Positions 1-8,556 are shown, counted from the first letter of the stretch. The stretch: 50,514 nucleotides of DNA from an uncultured Mediterranea sp. (GCA_945641355.1 CALZEQ010000024.1:1-50514); one strand, 5' to 3'. Notes: generated by a model from the letters alone, not told the origin. A program made the numbers and translations.

Positions 1-65
1 TTTAAGGGAGGGAATCATCCTCTATTTTGCAAATGTATGGAAAAAACATGAGAATTTCTATTGGT

Positions 66-82
66 GAGAGAAAGAATCTCTC
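66..82. other. short dyad downstream of the winged-helix gene
   Basis: Six-base arms GAGAGA and TCTCTC flank five bases. It lies just past the stop of the minus-strand winged-helix gene, so it could help end that transcript. No T-run follows in that direction, so a terminator call is weak. Confidence 0.3.
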
Positions 83-91
83 TTCTTGTTG

Positions 92-499
92 TTATCCGAT
101 TTGCATCAGCCGGTATCCGTTCCGCTTTCTCGACACCTTGATATCCACCTCCGGGTCTTCGCGGAAGAGGCTGCGCACGTGGCTCACCAACTTCCTCAGC
201 CTCATGCTCGTTCCCCGTTCCGCAGGCTCCCATCCGAATATCCGCTCTATCTCGCGGAAGGTCAGGAAGTGGTCGGGAGCCCGGAAGAAGGCCACCAGCA
301 GCCTCCGCTCGTAGTAGGAGCAGCTCTGCTGCCGGCTGCCGCATACCAGCACCCCCAGGTCGGCATCCAGCGTGTAGCGTCCGAATCGGTACTCCGGCCG
401 CTCCTTCTCCACCACAATCACCACCACCTTCTCCACATAGCGCGTTCCGCCACGCTCGTAGCTGCGCCTGTGTATGTGTATCTTCCTTCTGTTCTTCAT
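92..499 (-). CDS. small stand-alone winged-helix DNA-binding protein
   Basis: This 135-residue protein is mostly one OmpR/PhoB-like winged-helix domain (about residues 40-133). It contains the run AFFRAPDHFLTFREIERIFGW, summarised as F-x-x-A-P-x-H-F-L-T then E-I and G-W, with a C-terminal R-x-x-G-Y-R-L hairpin. There is no receiver domain, membrane segment or signal peptide. An ATG at 535 is in frame, but the ATG at 499 has a strong AAAGGAGG ribosome site six bases upstream, so 499 is preferred. The next gene on the same strand (773-2509) ends in a clearly similar domain, so this looks like a soluble copy of that regulator's DNA-binding part. It may bind the same sites, as partner or competitor; that is inference. 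The target is unknown. Confidence 0.8.
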   Translation of the reverse strand: MKNRRKIHIHRRSYERGGTRYVEKVVVIVVEKERPEYRFGRYTLDADLGVLVCGSRQQSCSYYERRLLVAFFRAPDHFLTFREIERIFGWEPAERGTSMRLRKLVSHVRSLFREDPEVDIKVSRKRNGYRLMQIG

Positions 500-629
500 C
501 GTTCCTCCTTTCTTTTCCAGTTGTTCCGTCCTCATCTTCTACACTACTGAGTTTATTAATCATTCTTCTAATCTACTGATGTAAAGCCGAACGTGAATCA
601 TAGTGATTGCCTCTTTGGTTTGACGGAAC

Positions 630-637
630 CAAATATA
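630..637 (-). promoter_or_regulatory. Bacteroidetes -7 box for the winged-helix gene
   Basis: On the minus strand this reads TATATTTG, matching the TAnnTTTG -7 box. It is about 130 bases upstream of the start at 499. No clear TTTG -33 box sits 19-20 bases upstream. Confidence 0.45.
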
Positions 638-692
638 GGAGAAACGGCAGATAGGATAGGGAGAGAAATCGTTTAAAATGCCATTTTGTGAG

Positions 693-710
693 CGTTAGAT
701 TTTTCTAACG
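693..710. other. perfect 7-bp dyad between the two winged-helix genes
   Basis: CGTTAGA, four T bases, then TCTAACG form a perfect inverted repeat. It lies between the end of the membrane regulator (773) and the -7 box at 630-637. It could be an operator for either winged-helix protein or a weak transcript end. No long T-run follows on the minus strand. Confidence 0.45.
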
Positions 711-772
711 TTTCTCATGTAATTGAATATCAGATGCCTATGAAACTGAAGAGGAATGTGTGCTCCTTCCCC

Positions 773-2509
773 TTAGACCTCTTTAGTCGTTCCTTTAGCT
801 CTCAGCAATTGCAGCTGATACCCCTTGCGGGAACGTATGGAGATGAGTTCTGCCTCGTTGTCGGTGGCCAAGAACTTGCGCAACTGACTGATGGCTTGCC
901 GACGTCGGTTGTCGATGCCAATATCATCGGATGCCCATCCGCAGGTCTTGTCAATCTCGTCATTGGTTAGGAAGTGCTCGGGAGCGGAGATGAAGGCAAT
1001 CATCAATCGGAATGTCTGAAGGGAACATGGCCGCTCTGCGGATTGGAACAGCAAGAGCTGACGTTGCACGTCGTAGTGATAGCTGCCAAAGCTATTCACA
1101 ACCGCTTCCCCAATCCATGCGGATGAGGAACGGGAGTCGTTGGGAGAGGCATCCTCCCTCCGACACCGGATGCGAACAGACAGCCATGCAAGAAGGATAA
1201 GCGCAGCAGAACAAATCCATGCGTAGTCATACCATTTGATGCATGACATACGTGGTATATGGACAAAGGGAGTCAGTTGCAGCAGATACAACCGGTCGAG
1301 GTAATACTGCCCAATCTGGTTGGTGGAACAGAACAGGTCTGCATCACCAACCCTGACTACTGAGGTGCTGTCGCGTCGGGTAGCGGTAAGAGATAGCGCA
1401 CATCGCAGTGAGGGGTGCGTGGCATTCAGGGAGTGATGCCAGCGGTCGTAAACAGCCGACAGGGGGAACTTCTCCGCAAAGTGCAGGTACAATAGGGAGG
1501 AAGTGAGGTCGGCATCGGGCAGCAGCAGTTGCCTCTCTTTGGTCGAGTCGCACGATGCTGTAATGGAGCCTTCCTCTGTCTGTAAGCTTCGGCTCTTGTT
1601 TTGGGGAAAGTCTGTTTGGCCTGAGATTCGGACGGAAGTTTGCGAACTTGATGCGTGCTCGATTACCGGCACCACACTTTCGCGCAGCAACTGTATAGCT
1701 TGCTGCCTGACGGCCTGTAGTCTGTACCCGCCCACCAACCAAAGCAGGCAGCATGTTCCGCAGGTTATCAATAATGATAAGGCTGCAAGGCGGCAGGCCT
1801 GATGCATGAGACGTGTGTCCCCCGTTGCACTGTCATAGTAATGCCATACGAAGAGAAGAAGTAACGCTTCCAACCCCAACTTAGCCAACAGGGAGAGAAG
1901 ATGGAGCGGGCGTGTCACAAAATCGGGAATCGCTGCGCAACCAACAAACTGCCGTTCGCAACGGTAGCCCATATACCACATCAGGGTGCTGTCGACAGGC
2001 TGGACAAACTGTGACGGGCGTGAATAGAGTGTGTCGGTGCGTCCCGACACGTCTGTCAATGTATATCGGATGGACGTAGATACATCAATCTGTTTCCGTT
2101 GCAGCAGGCTGTCCCAAGTCTGCTGCAACGAATCGATGGAAATGGGGTATCTGTCCAGCAGGTAGGTAAGCGTGGAGTTTTCTGCTCCCCCTTTGATGAG
2201 ACTATAGGCATATCGCTCCTTCGGGAACGGAAGGGTGACCCTATGACCGGATGTGGTGACCATGGTGACGGAATCGGGAATCTCCTCCTTGAGCGTGGTG
2301 TAGCCGGACGAACTCTTCTCGAAACAGTAGATGGGTATCTCGCTCCGCCTCTCCACCTCCACAAGCAGGGCGCGACGGAAGGTCTCGGCCACCGTCTGAC
2401 GCCACTGCATCCGCTCTGCCTTGTTGTGACGGCAGAATGTGGCTATGTGACTTGCCGAGAGACACAGTAGGATGGCTGTTGCCAACAGGTAGAGAAGGGT
2501 TCGTTTCAT
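773..2509 (-). CDS. membrane-anchored one-component regulator with C-terminal winged helix
   Basis: This 578-residue protein starts with a hydrophobic segment (about 4-22), has two more central ones (about 210-226 and 240-262) and a fourth near 428-447, followed by a winged helix (about 480-570). The two regions between membrane segments look like copies of one extracytoplasmic sensor: each begins after a membrane segment and has a Y/F-P-I/L-S then W-x-x-x-L pattern. That topology gives two periplasmic sensors and a cytoplasmic DNA-binding tail, the reverse order of ToxR. The winged helix shares F-I-x-A-P-E-H-F-L-T, E-I, G-W and G-Y-Q-L with the small protein at 92-499. No kinase or receiver domain is visible, so it probably binds DNA directly. 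The ligand and target genes are unknown. Confidence 0.75.
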   Translation of the reverse strand: MKRTLLYLLATAILLCLSASHIATFCRHNKAERMQWRQTVAETFRRALLVEVERRSEIPIYCFEKSSSGYTTLKEEIPDSVTMVTTSGHRVTLPFPKERYAYSLIKGGAENSTLTYLLDRYPISIDSLQQTWDSLLQRKQIDVSTSIRYTLTDVSGRTDTLYSRPSQFVQPVDSTLMWYMGYRCERQFVGCAAIPDFVTRPLHLLSLLAKLGLEALLLLFVWHYYDSATGDTRLMHQACRLAALSLLITCGTCCLLWLVGGYRLQAVRQQAIQLLRESVVPVIEHASSSQTSVRISGQTDFPQNKSRSLQTEEGSITASCDSTKERQLLLPDADLTSSLLYLHFAEKFPLSAVYDRWHHSLNATHPSLRCALSLTATRRDSTSVVRVGDADLFCSTNQIGQYYLDRLYLLQLTPFVHIPRMSCIKWYDYAWICSAALILLAWLSVRIRCRREDASPNDSRSSSAWIGEAVVNSFGSYHYDVQRQLLLFQSAERPCSLQTFRLMIAFISAPEHFLTNDEIDKTCGWASDDIGIDNRRRQAISQLRKFLATDNEAELISIRSRKGYQLQLLRAKGTTKEV

Positions 2510-2559
2510 ATCGTCGTGTCGGAGTGAACTCTTTTCATGGGAACAGGGCAGGGGGACGG

Positions 2560-4392
2560 CTACGACTGCATGTCGTGCAGGCGCTTGTAGTAGCCGTTCT
2601 TGGCCAGCAGCTCCTCGTGACGTCCGCGCTCTACTATCTCGCCCTCGTAGAGGACACAGATTTCATCGGCACTACGGATGGTGGAGAGGCGGTGGGCAAT
2701 GGCGATGGTGGTGCGTGTCTTCATCAGCCGCTCCAGTGCCTCTTGTACCAGCCGCTCGCTCTCGGTGTCGAGGGCCGAGGTGGCTTCGTCCAGAATGAGG
2801 ATGGGCGGATTCTTCAGGATGGCACGGGCGATGCTGATGCGTTGGCGCTGTCCGCCGCTCAGCTTGCCTCCGCGGTCGCCGATATTGGTCTGGTACCCCT
2901 CTTCGGTCTCCATGATGAAGTCGTGGGCATTGGCTATTTTGGCCGCTTCCACCACCTGCTCCATCGTGGCGTTCTCCACGCCGAAGGCGATGTTGTTGAA
3001 GAAGGTGTCGTTGAAGAGGATGGCCTCCTGGTTGACGTTGCCTATCAACGCCCGCAGGTCGTGGATGCGCAGTTGACGGATGTCGGTGCCGTCTATCGTG
3101 ATGGAGCCTTCCCGCACATCGTGGTAGCGGGGCAGCAGGTCTACCAAGGTGGATTTGCCCGAGCCGGATTGTCCCACCAGTGCGATGGTCTTCCCTTTGG
3201 GGACGGTCAGGTTGATGTGCTTCAGCACTTCCCGCTTGCCGTCGTAGCTGAACGAGAGGTCGCGGAACTCAATCTTCTCCTTCAGCGACTGCAGGGGTTG
3301 CGGATGGAGGGGCTCCTGGATGGGGTTCTCGGCCTTCAGTATCTTGTCTACGCGCTCCATGCTGGCCAGCCCTTTGGGTATGTTGTAGCCGGCCTTGGAG
3401 AAGTCCTTCAGCGGGTTGATGATGCTGTAGAGGATGACCATGTAGAAGATGAAGGTGGAGGCTTCGATGGAGGAGTTGTTGCCCAGGATGAGCAGACCGC
3501 CGAACCACAGCACCAGCACGATGAGCAGCGTGCCGAGGAACTCGCTCATGGGATGGGCCAGTGCCTGGCGGATGGCTACGCGGTTGGTGGCGTCGCGGTA
3601 CTCGTCGCTGCAGCGACGGAAGCGGGCCACCATCTTCTCCTCGGCAATGAAGGCCTTGATGATGCGCAGGCCGCCCAACGTCTCCTCTAATTGCGACATG
3701 GTGTCGCTCCACTTGCTTTGTGCCAGCAACGACTTACGCTTCAGTTTCTTGCCCACCCGGCCCATCAGCCAGCCCATGCCCGGCAATACGAGGATGGTGA
3801 AGAGCGTCAGCTGCCAGCTGGTCAGTATCAGGGTGGTGAAGTAGAAGAGTATCAGGATGGGATTCTTGAGCAACATGTCGAGCGAACTGGTGATGGAGTT
3901 CTCTATCTCGCTCACGTCACCGCTCATGCGGGCGATGATGTCGCCCTTCTTCTCCTCGGAAAAGAAGCCTAACGGCAGCTGGGTCACCTTGGCGTAGACC
4001 TGCACCCGGATGTCGCGCACCACGCCGGTGCGCAACGGTATCATCACAGCTGAGGAGCCGAAGTAGCACGAGGTCTTCAGCATGGTCATGAAGGCCAGAA
4101 ACAGACCTAAAAAGAGCAGGGTAGTGGAGGGACCGTAGCAATCGATGAGGCGGGTGACGTAATAGTAGAAGTTGTTGACGGCCACCTCTTTGAGACCCGC
4201 ACTGCCCCATTCCATGTAGTGATAGACCACATCGTGGGCACCCGTCTTGAAGAGGATGTTCAAGATGGGGATGAGCAGCGTGAATGAAAAGACGTTGAAC
4301 ACCGCGGACAATACATTGAGCACGATGGCCCAGCCGATATACTTCTTGTAGGGCGACACGAAGCGCCGCATCAGTTGCAGAAATTCTTTCAT
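2560..4392 (-). CDS. MsbA-like ABC transporter, fused membrane and ATPase domains
   Basis: The 610-residue half-transporter has about six membrane helices in the first 330 residues and a C-terminal nucleotide-binding domain. The domain carries Walker A GQSGSGKST with Lys413, signature LSGGQRQR starting at Leu511, and Walker B ILILDEATSALD, ending in the IAHRLSTI switch region. This architecture fits lipid A or other lipid/drug export as a homodimer in the inner membrane. An in-frame ATG at 4443 lies upstream of the -7 box at 4416-4423, so the start at 4392 (MKEFLQ) is preferred. It faces away from the LtaS-like gene at 4569, with back-to-back promoters between them. Family assignment is firm; the substrate is not. 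Confidence 0.93.
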   Translation of the reverse strand: MKEFLQLMRRFVSPYKKYIGWAIVLNVLSAVFNVFSFTLLIPILNILFKTGAHDVVYHYMEWGSAGLKEVAVNNFYYYVTRLIDCYGPSTTLLFLGLFLAFMTMLKTSCYFGSSAVMIPLRTGVVRDIRVQVYAKVTQLPLGFFSEEKKGDIIARMSGDVSEIENSITSSLDMLLKNPILILFYFTTLILTSWQLTLFTILVLPGMGWLMGRVGKKLKRKSLLAQSKWSDTMSQLEETLGGLRIIKAFIAEEKMVARFRRCSDEYRDATNRVAIRQALAHPMSEFLGTLLIVLVLWFGGLLILGNNSSIEASTFIFYMVILYSIINPLKDFSKAGYNIPKGLASMERVDKILKAENPIQEPLHPQPLQSLKEKIEFRDLSFSYDGKREVLKHINLTVPKGKTIALVGQSGSGKSTLVDLLPRYHDVREGSITIDGTDIRQLRIHDLRALIGNVNQEAILFNDTFFNNIAFGVENATMEQVVEAAKIANAHDFIMETEEGYQTNIGDRGGKLSGGQRQRISIARAILKNPPILILDEATSALDTESERLVQEALERLMKTRTTIAIAHRLSTIRSADEICVLYEGEIVERGRHEELLAKNGYYKRLHDMQS

Positions 4393-4415
4393 GAGTCGTT
4401 TGCTTATTAGAGGTG

Positions 4416-4423
4416 CAAAAGTA
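4416..4423 (-). promoter_or_regulatory. -7 box of the ABC transporter gene
   Basis: The minus strand reads TACTTTTG followed by C. It sits 23 bases upstream of the ATG at 4392, leaving a short leader. The -33 position has no good TTTG. The box decides the start codon, since the ATG at 4443 lies upstream of it. Confidence 0.6.
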
Positions 4424-4488
4424 GCAATAAATCTGCAAATCACGCTATGTGTGGCGATATTTGTGGACGGAGCGGCTTCCTATCCTAC

Positions 4489-4519
4489 TTGCATATGTCA
4501 CAAGATATCATTACTTTTG
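4489..4519 (+). promoter_or_regulatory. promoter of the LtaS-like gene
   Basis: TTG at 4489-4491, 20 bases, then TACTTTTG at 4512-4519 match the Bacteroidetes -33/-7 promoter. The ATG follows at 4569, with AGGAGAG as a possible ribosome site. Confidence 0.75.
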
Positions 4520-4568
4520 CAGGCATATTTGAAAAGACACTTTTAATTCATAATAGGAGAGTATCTCG

Positions 4569-6383
4569 ATGAAAAGAAGATTTGTTCCGTCCGGCCATCC
4601 GGCCACCGCCCTTGATAAGGCTGCCTTCACTCTGGCCTTGGTGCTGTTGTTTAAGTTTCTGCTGTTCGACCTCTGCTGGAGCATCCCTACCACCTTCAAA
4701 CCCTTCTCTACACTGGAGTTCTACCTTACCAAACTGATAGCCGTCCTGCTCTTGCTGGCTCCGTTCAAGCTCTTCCGTCTGTGGAAGACGCAGCTGGGGC
4801 TGATGCTGCTGCTGGACGGGCTGCTGATAGCCAACCTGATGTACTTCCGTACCTACTATACAGCCATCCCGCTGCACAGCTACGGGGAGGCGGGCAATCT
4901 GGCCGACTTCATGGGCAGCGTGTACGATTCGCTCCGATGGACGGACCTCCTCTTCCCCCTCTCTACGGCAGCCTGCATACCGCTGTATCGCCGCTTCAGC
5001 CAACCTATGGTCTGTTTCCTCCGCTGGAGGTATGGGGCGGCACTGGCAGGAAGCATCCTACTGTTTGCCCTCGTCACCGCTGCCCGGGGAGGCTTCCGTG
5101 AAGCCTACAATACGGCCCGGCAGAAAGCCTACCTTTGCTCCAGTATGCCCTCCATCTATACCGTGTTCGGCAGCCTCTGCTACGACTACCTGGACCGCAA
5201 GCAGCAGCTTACGCCCCAGATGGCCGACGAGATAGAGGCCTGGATGGCAGCGCACCCATCGCATCACGCACTGGAAGGGCCGGTGGAACGGCGGAGCAAC
5301 TGCATCGTCATCCTGGCGGAATCGTTGGAGAGCTGGGTGCTGGAGACGGAGGTGGAGGGGCAGGAAATCACACCCTGTCTGAACCGGTTGCTGAAGGACT
5401 CGACTACACTGTATGCACCTCGTGTGCTGACACAGGTGAAGGGAGGACGCTCCATTGACGGACAGCTGTTGCTGCTGGCCGGCCTGCTGCCCATCAACAG
5501 TGGTACCTATAGCAGCCAGTATCCCCACCATACCTACCTGACGCTGCCCAAGGCGATGCACGAACGCTACCACACACGCAACTATCTGCTGACCATCGAC
5601 AAACTCTCTACGTGGAATCAGGGACCCATCGCCTACAGCTTTGGCATGGACAGCCTGATAGCCTACCACGACTTTGAACTGACGGAGGCCTTCGGTACGC
5701 ACAAACGCACGGGCGACGGCTCCTTCTTGCGGCAATGTGCGCAGAAGATAGAGCGTGGAGAAATCTGGAAGGAGGGAGAGAACACCTTCATGCAGCTGGT
5801 TACCTACTCGGGCCACGCTCCGTTCAAACTGCCGGAGGAGCTGAAGGAGGTACACTTCTCGTCCGCCGTACCGCAGAAGATGGCCGATTACATGACCGTT
5901 GCCCGCTATACCGACCGGGCCATTGGTGAGTTTGTGGCGTATCTGCAGCAGCATCCGCGCTATCGGGAGACGCTGGTAGTCATCACCGGCGACCACGAGG
6001 GACTGGCTGACTATCGGCGTGAACTGTGCGAGGCACCCGGCGGCAAAGGAGTGGTGAGCGACAAACCTTATACGCCCTTTATCGTACTCAATGCACCGAC
6101 GGCATCGCTGCGCTATGAGCCGGTCATGGGGCAGGTGGACATGTATCCCACACTGCTCAATCTGCTGCAACTGGACGATTACGTCTGGAAGGGGTTGGGA
6201 CAAAGCATACTGAATCCGAAGAAACCCCGTCTGGCCGTCGGCCCGCAATGGGAGGTGGAGGGCGAAGGCTACACTCCCGAGGAAGCCGAACACGCCCGAC
6301 GCGCCTACGACATCTCCGACCGTATGATACGATTCGACTATCTGGCGCAGAAAAATAGGGCTTCTTTCGTTACCAAACCTTAA
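4569..6383 (+). CDS. LtaS-like membrane sulfatase-fold phospho-group transferase
   Basis: This 604-residue protein has about five membrane helices within residues 13-165, then a periplasmic alkaline-phosphatase/sulfatase-fold domain. This is the arrangement of LtaS and related phosphoglycerol or phosphoethanolamine transferases. Visible active-site candidates are Glu251 in ILAESLESW, Ser295 in KGGRSIDGQ, and Asp475-His476 in ITGDHEG. S. aureus LtaS uses Glu255, Thr300, Asp475 and His476, so spacing is nearly the same but the nucleophile would be Ser. It probably moves a phospho-alcohol group from a phospholipid to a glycan or lipid outside the inner membrane. It is a single-gene unit with its own promoter and a hairpin terminator at 6406-6429. 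The donor and acceptor cannot be read from sequence. Confidence 0.87.
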   Translation: MKRRFVPSGHPATALDKAAFTLALVLLFKFLLFDLCWSIPTTFKPFSTLEFYLTKLIAVLLLLAPFKLFRLWKTQLGLMLLLDGLLIANLMYFRTYYTAIPLHSYGEAGNLADFMGSVYDSLRWTDLLFPLSTAACIPLYRRFSQPMVCFLRWRYGAALAGSILLFALVTAARGGFREAYNTARQKAYLCSSMPSIYTVFGSLCYDYLDRKQQLTPQMADEIEAWMAAHPSHHALEGPVERRSNCIVILAESLESWVLETEVEGQEITPCLNRLLKDSTTLYAPRVLTQVKGGRSIDGQLLLLAGLLPINSGTYSSQYPHHTYLTLPKAMHERYHTRNYLLTIDKLSTWNQGPIAYSFGMDSLIAYHDFELTEAFGTHKRTGDGSFLRQCAQKIERGEIWKEGENTFMQLVTYSGHAPFKLPEELKEVHFSSAVPQKMADYMTVARYTDRAIGEFVAYLQQHPRYRETLVVITGDHEGLADYRRELCEAPGGKGVVSDKPYTPFIVLNAPTASLRYEPVMGQVDMYPTLLNLLQLDDYVWKGLGQSILNPKKPRLAVGPQWEVEGEGYTPEEAEHARRAYDISDRMIRFDYLAQKNRASFVTKP

Positions 6384-6405
6384 TAGGTATCTGTTTTCTG
6401 CTAAA

Positions 6406-6429
6406 GCATGTTATAAAACATGCGTTTTT
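6406..6429 (+). terminator. rho-independent terminator after the LtaS-like gene
   Basis: GCATGTT, loop ATAA, AACATGC form a perfect 7-bp stem followed by GTTTTT, 23 bases past the stop codon. Confidence 0.8.
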
Positions 6430-6439
6430 GCTTGGATAA

Positions 6440-6470
6440 TTTGCAGGTATCAGAAAAGTCCGTACCTTTG
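6440..6470 (+). promoter_or_regulatory. promoter of an orphan short transcript
   Basis: TTTG at 6440-6443, 19 bases, then TACCTTTG at 6463-6470 fully match the Bacteroidetes promoter. No plus-strand gene follows until 8684, so it is not an ordinary gene promoter. Confidence 0.8.
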
Positions 6471-6476
6471 CAATGT

Positions 6477-6538
6477 GTTTTTCATAGTATTAGATTTAAG
6501 GTTAACAAAGGTTGGGATACAGCGGTATCCCTTTTTTT
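6477..6538 (+). ncRNA. probable short intergenic RNA (~60 nt)
   Basis: The predicted start lies a few bases after the -7 box at 6463-6470. The transcript would run through an AT-rich stretch containing ATTAGATTTAAGGTTAACAA and end at a perfect hairpin, GGGATAC-AGCG-GTATCCC (6514-6531), followed by seven T bases. It has a promoter, a body and a terminator but no start codon with a meaningful reading frame. Genes downstream are on the other strand, so it is not a leader. From memory, similar leader-plus-hairpin units recur in Bacteroides genomes, but I cannot verify this. Function unknown. Confidence 0.6.
6514..6538 (+). terminator. terminator of the short RNA
   Basis: A 7-bp perfect stem with a four-base loop is followed by an uninterrupted run of seven T bases. 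Confidence 0.85.
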
Positions 6539-6801
6539 ATGTCCATACCTTATCTGAATCAATTCGAAAATTCGGTTGTATTCGTAAAGAACGTTTACTA
6601 TGTTCGATTCCCTGCTGAAAGAGAAAATCGGTATTTGTAAGTGATTGGTTATCAATCTGTGAAGATGGCCAACATTCAGTCGTATTCTGAATGTGTTTCA
6701 TGATACGACTGAATGATTCTCCCTATAGGATTGACCCTTTGAGAGCCTCTTTTTGTCCGAAATGATTACTGTTTTTCCTTTCAGCTGTGATGTTGTGGAT
6801 G
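6539..6801. other. gene-free stretch between the short RNA and ybeY
   Basis: No convincing coding region was found on either strand. Apart from the repeat listed at 6673-6734 I see nothing functional in it. Confidence 0.5.
6673..6734. repeat. inverted repeat with 22-bp-phased units, copy 1
   Basis: CATTCAGTCGTAT (6673-6685) and ATACGACTGAATG (6703-6715) are perfect 13-base inverted arms. A related unit, ATAGGATTGA, begins at 6725, exactly 22 bases after the second arm begins. A second copy of this arrangement lies at 26395-26498. Confidence 0.7.
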
Positions 6802-7245
6802 CTAAGAAATTAAAGGGGAACTGCGGAAGTCGTTCAGCATCTGCAAGGCACTGTTCTCCGCCTCTTCCATGATTTCCCGTTCACCGGGTCCTTTGTCGTT
6901 GATGCCGCAAAGGTGCAGGATGCCGTGTATGATGACGCGGTGTAGTTCGCGTGCGTAGTCGCCGTCGGCAAACTGATCGGCATTGGTGCGCACAGTGTCT
7001 AAGCTGATGAAGAGGTCACCGCTCAGACGGTTGCCTTCACAATAGTCGAAGGTGATGATGTCCGTATAGTAGTCGTGCTGCAGGTATTGGCGGTTCACCT
7101 CCAGTATCCGTTCGTCCGAGCAGAAGATATAGGCAATCTCACCGATTCGTTTCCCGTAGCGGGCAGCTACGGCTTTAATCCATTCGGTCGTTTCTCTTTT
7201 TCTGATGGCGGGCATCTCCACACCATCTGTCTGATAGCTTATCAT
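6802..7245 (-). CDS. ybeY: YbeY rRNA maturation endonuclease
   Basis: The 147-residue protein fits the UPF0054/YbeY family, a zinc-dependent single-strand endoribonuclease acting in 16S rRNA 3'-end maturation and ribosome quality control. The signature HGILHLCGIND is present; the usual third zinc His is not in the standard H-D-H form, and the segment reads NDKGPGE. FCSDERILEVNRQYL and TDIITFDY are further family hallmarks. An in-frame ATG at 7296 would overlap the upstream gene, so 7245 is preferred, giving a 31-base gap after the SpmAB-like gene. The two probably share a transcript from the promoter at 8549-8556. It acts in the cytosol. Confidence 0.92.
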   Translation of the reverse strand: MISYQTDGVEMPAIRKRETTEWIKAVAARYGKRIGEIAYIFCSDERILEVNRQYLQHDYYTDIITFDYCEGNRLSGDLFISLDTVRTNADQFADGDYARELHRVIIHGILHLCGINDKGPGEREIMEEAENSALQMLNDFRSSPLIS

Positions 7246-7276
7246 AGGTCTGTAGTTATAGGGGTTTGTCTGAATG

Positions 7277-8512
7277 TTAGTTCCCGAAGAATGCATAGCT
7301 CACGATGATGGCAGCCAGGATGCCTGCTGCGTCGGCAATCAGTCCGCAGGTCACGGCATTGCGCGTCTTCGAGATGCCCACGCTGCCAAAGTAGACAGCC
7401 AGTATGTAGAAGGTGGTGTCGGAGGCTCCGCGTGCCACACAGCTCATGCGTCCCACAAACGAGTCGGCTCCATACTCCTTCATGGTGTCTATCATCAGTC
7501 CGTTGGCGCCGCTGCCGCTCAGGCTCTTCATCAGGGCGGTGGGCAGGGCTCCGGCAAAGCCGGTGTCCAGTCCGCAGGCTCCGGCCAGCCAGGCAATGCC
7601 GTCTACCACAATGTCCATGGCACCCGATGTGCGGAACACGGCAATGCCTACCAGAAAGGCTACCAGATAGGGGATGATGCGGACAGCGGTGGTGAATCCC
7701 TCTTTGGCTCCCTCGATGAAGGAGTCGTACACCGGGATGCGCTTCCATACGCCCCACAGGATGAAGAGCAGGATGATGGAAAAGAGCAGGATGTTGGCCA
7801 CGAGGGTAGAGTAGAGGCTCATCTCGTCGCGGCCGACACGGCTGAACAGGTAGATGAGCGAGGCGAAGAAGAGGCTGATGCAGCCTATCAACAGTAGGAT
7901 GGGCTTGTTCAGCAGGTTGATGCGCTGAGCTATGCTGACCGCCGTCACGCCCACAATGGTAGATACGGCGGTGGTAATCAGGGTGGGGACGAAGATGTCG
8001 GTGGGTTGTGCGGCTCCCATCTGTGCGCGGTACATCATGATGCTGACCGGAATCAGTATCAAGCCGGAGGTATTGAGCACTAGAAACATCACCATGGGGT
8101 TGGTGGCCGTATCTTTCTGTGGGTTCAGTTCCTGCAACTCCTTCATGGCCTTCAGTCCCATGGGGGTGGCGGCATTGTCCAGTCCCAGCATATTGGCAGA
8201 GAGGTTCATGAAGATGCTGCCCATGGCAGGATGCCCGTTGGGTATCTCTGGAAAGAGGCGGCAGAAGAGGGGGCTTAGCCAGCGGGAGAGGGCACCGATC
8301 ATGCCGCTCCGTTCGCCTATCTTCATGATGCCTAACCAGAGGGAGAGGATCCCCGTCAGACCCAGCGATATCTCAAAAGCACTCTTGGAAGAGTCGAAGG
8401 TGGCATTGATCAGTTCGGTAAAGATGTCCGTGTCGCCGAGTAGCAGCAACCTGCCCAAAGCTACAACGAAGGCGATGACGAAGAATGCGACCCAAATATA
8501 ATTTAAAACCAT
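7277..8512 (-). CDS. fused SpmA-SpmB nucleoside-recognition (Gate) membrane protein
   Basis: This 411-residue polytopic inner-membrane protein carries two Gate (nucleoside recognition) domains, one in each half, matching a fusion of Bacillus SpmA and SpmB. Typical runs are MNLSANMLGLDNAATPMGLK in the first half and SGSGANGLMIDTMKEYGAD in the second. In spore formers the pair acts in spore core dehydration. Non-sporulating Bacteroidetes keep the fusion, where its role is not established; transport of a small solute is the usual guess. It is the first gene of a two-gene unit with ybeY. The ATG at 8512 follows a -7 box at 8549-8556. Confidence 0.88.
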   Translation of the reverse strand: MVLNYIWVAFFVIAFVVALGRLLLLGDTDIFTELINATFDSSKSAFEISLGLTGILSLWLGIMKIGERSGMIGALSRWLSPLFCRLFPEIPNGHPAMGSIFMNLSANMLGLDNAATPMGLKAMKELQELNPQKDTATNPMVMFLVLNTSGLILIPVSIMMYRAQMGAAQPTDIFVPTLITTAVSTIVGVTAVSIAQRINLLNKPILLLIGCISLFFASLIYLFSRVGRDEMSLYSTLVANILLFSIILLFILWGVWKRIPVYDSFIEGAKEGFTTAVRIIPYLVAFLVGIAVFRTSGAMDIVVDGIAWLAGACGLDTGFAGALPTALMKSLSGSGANGLMIDTMKEYGADSFVGRMSCVARGASDTTFYILAVYFGSVGISKTRNAVTCGLIADAAGILAAIIVSYAFFGN

Positions 8513-8548
8513 CTGTTGTTGTTTTCGTTAGAAAATAGTATGCGTCGG

Positions 8549-8556
8549 CAAAAGTA
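8549..8556 (-). promoter_or_regulatory. -7 box of the spmAB-ybeY unit
   Basis: The minus strand reads TACTTTTG followed by C, 36 bases before the ATG at 8512. No clear -33 TTTG. Confidence 0.55.
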
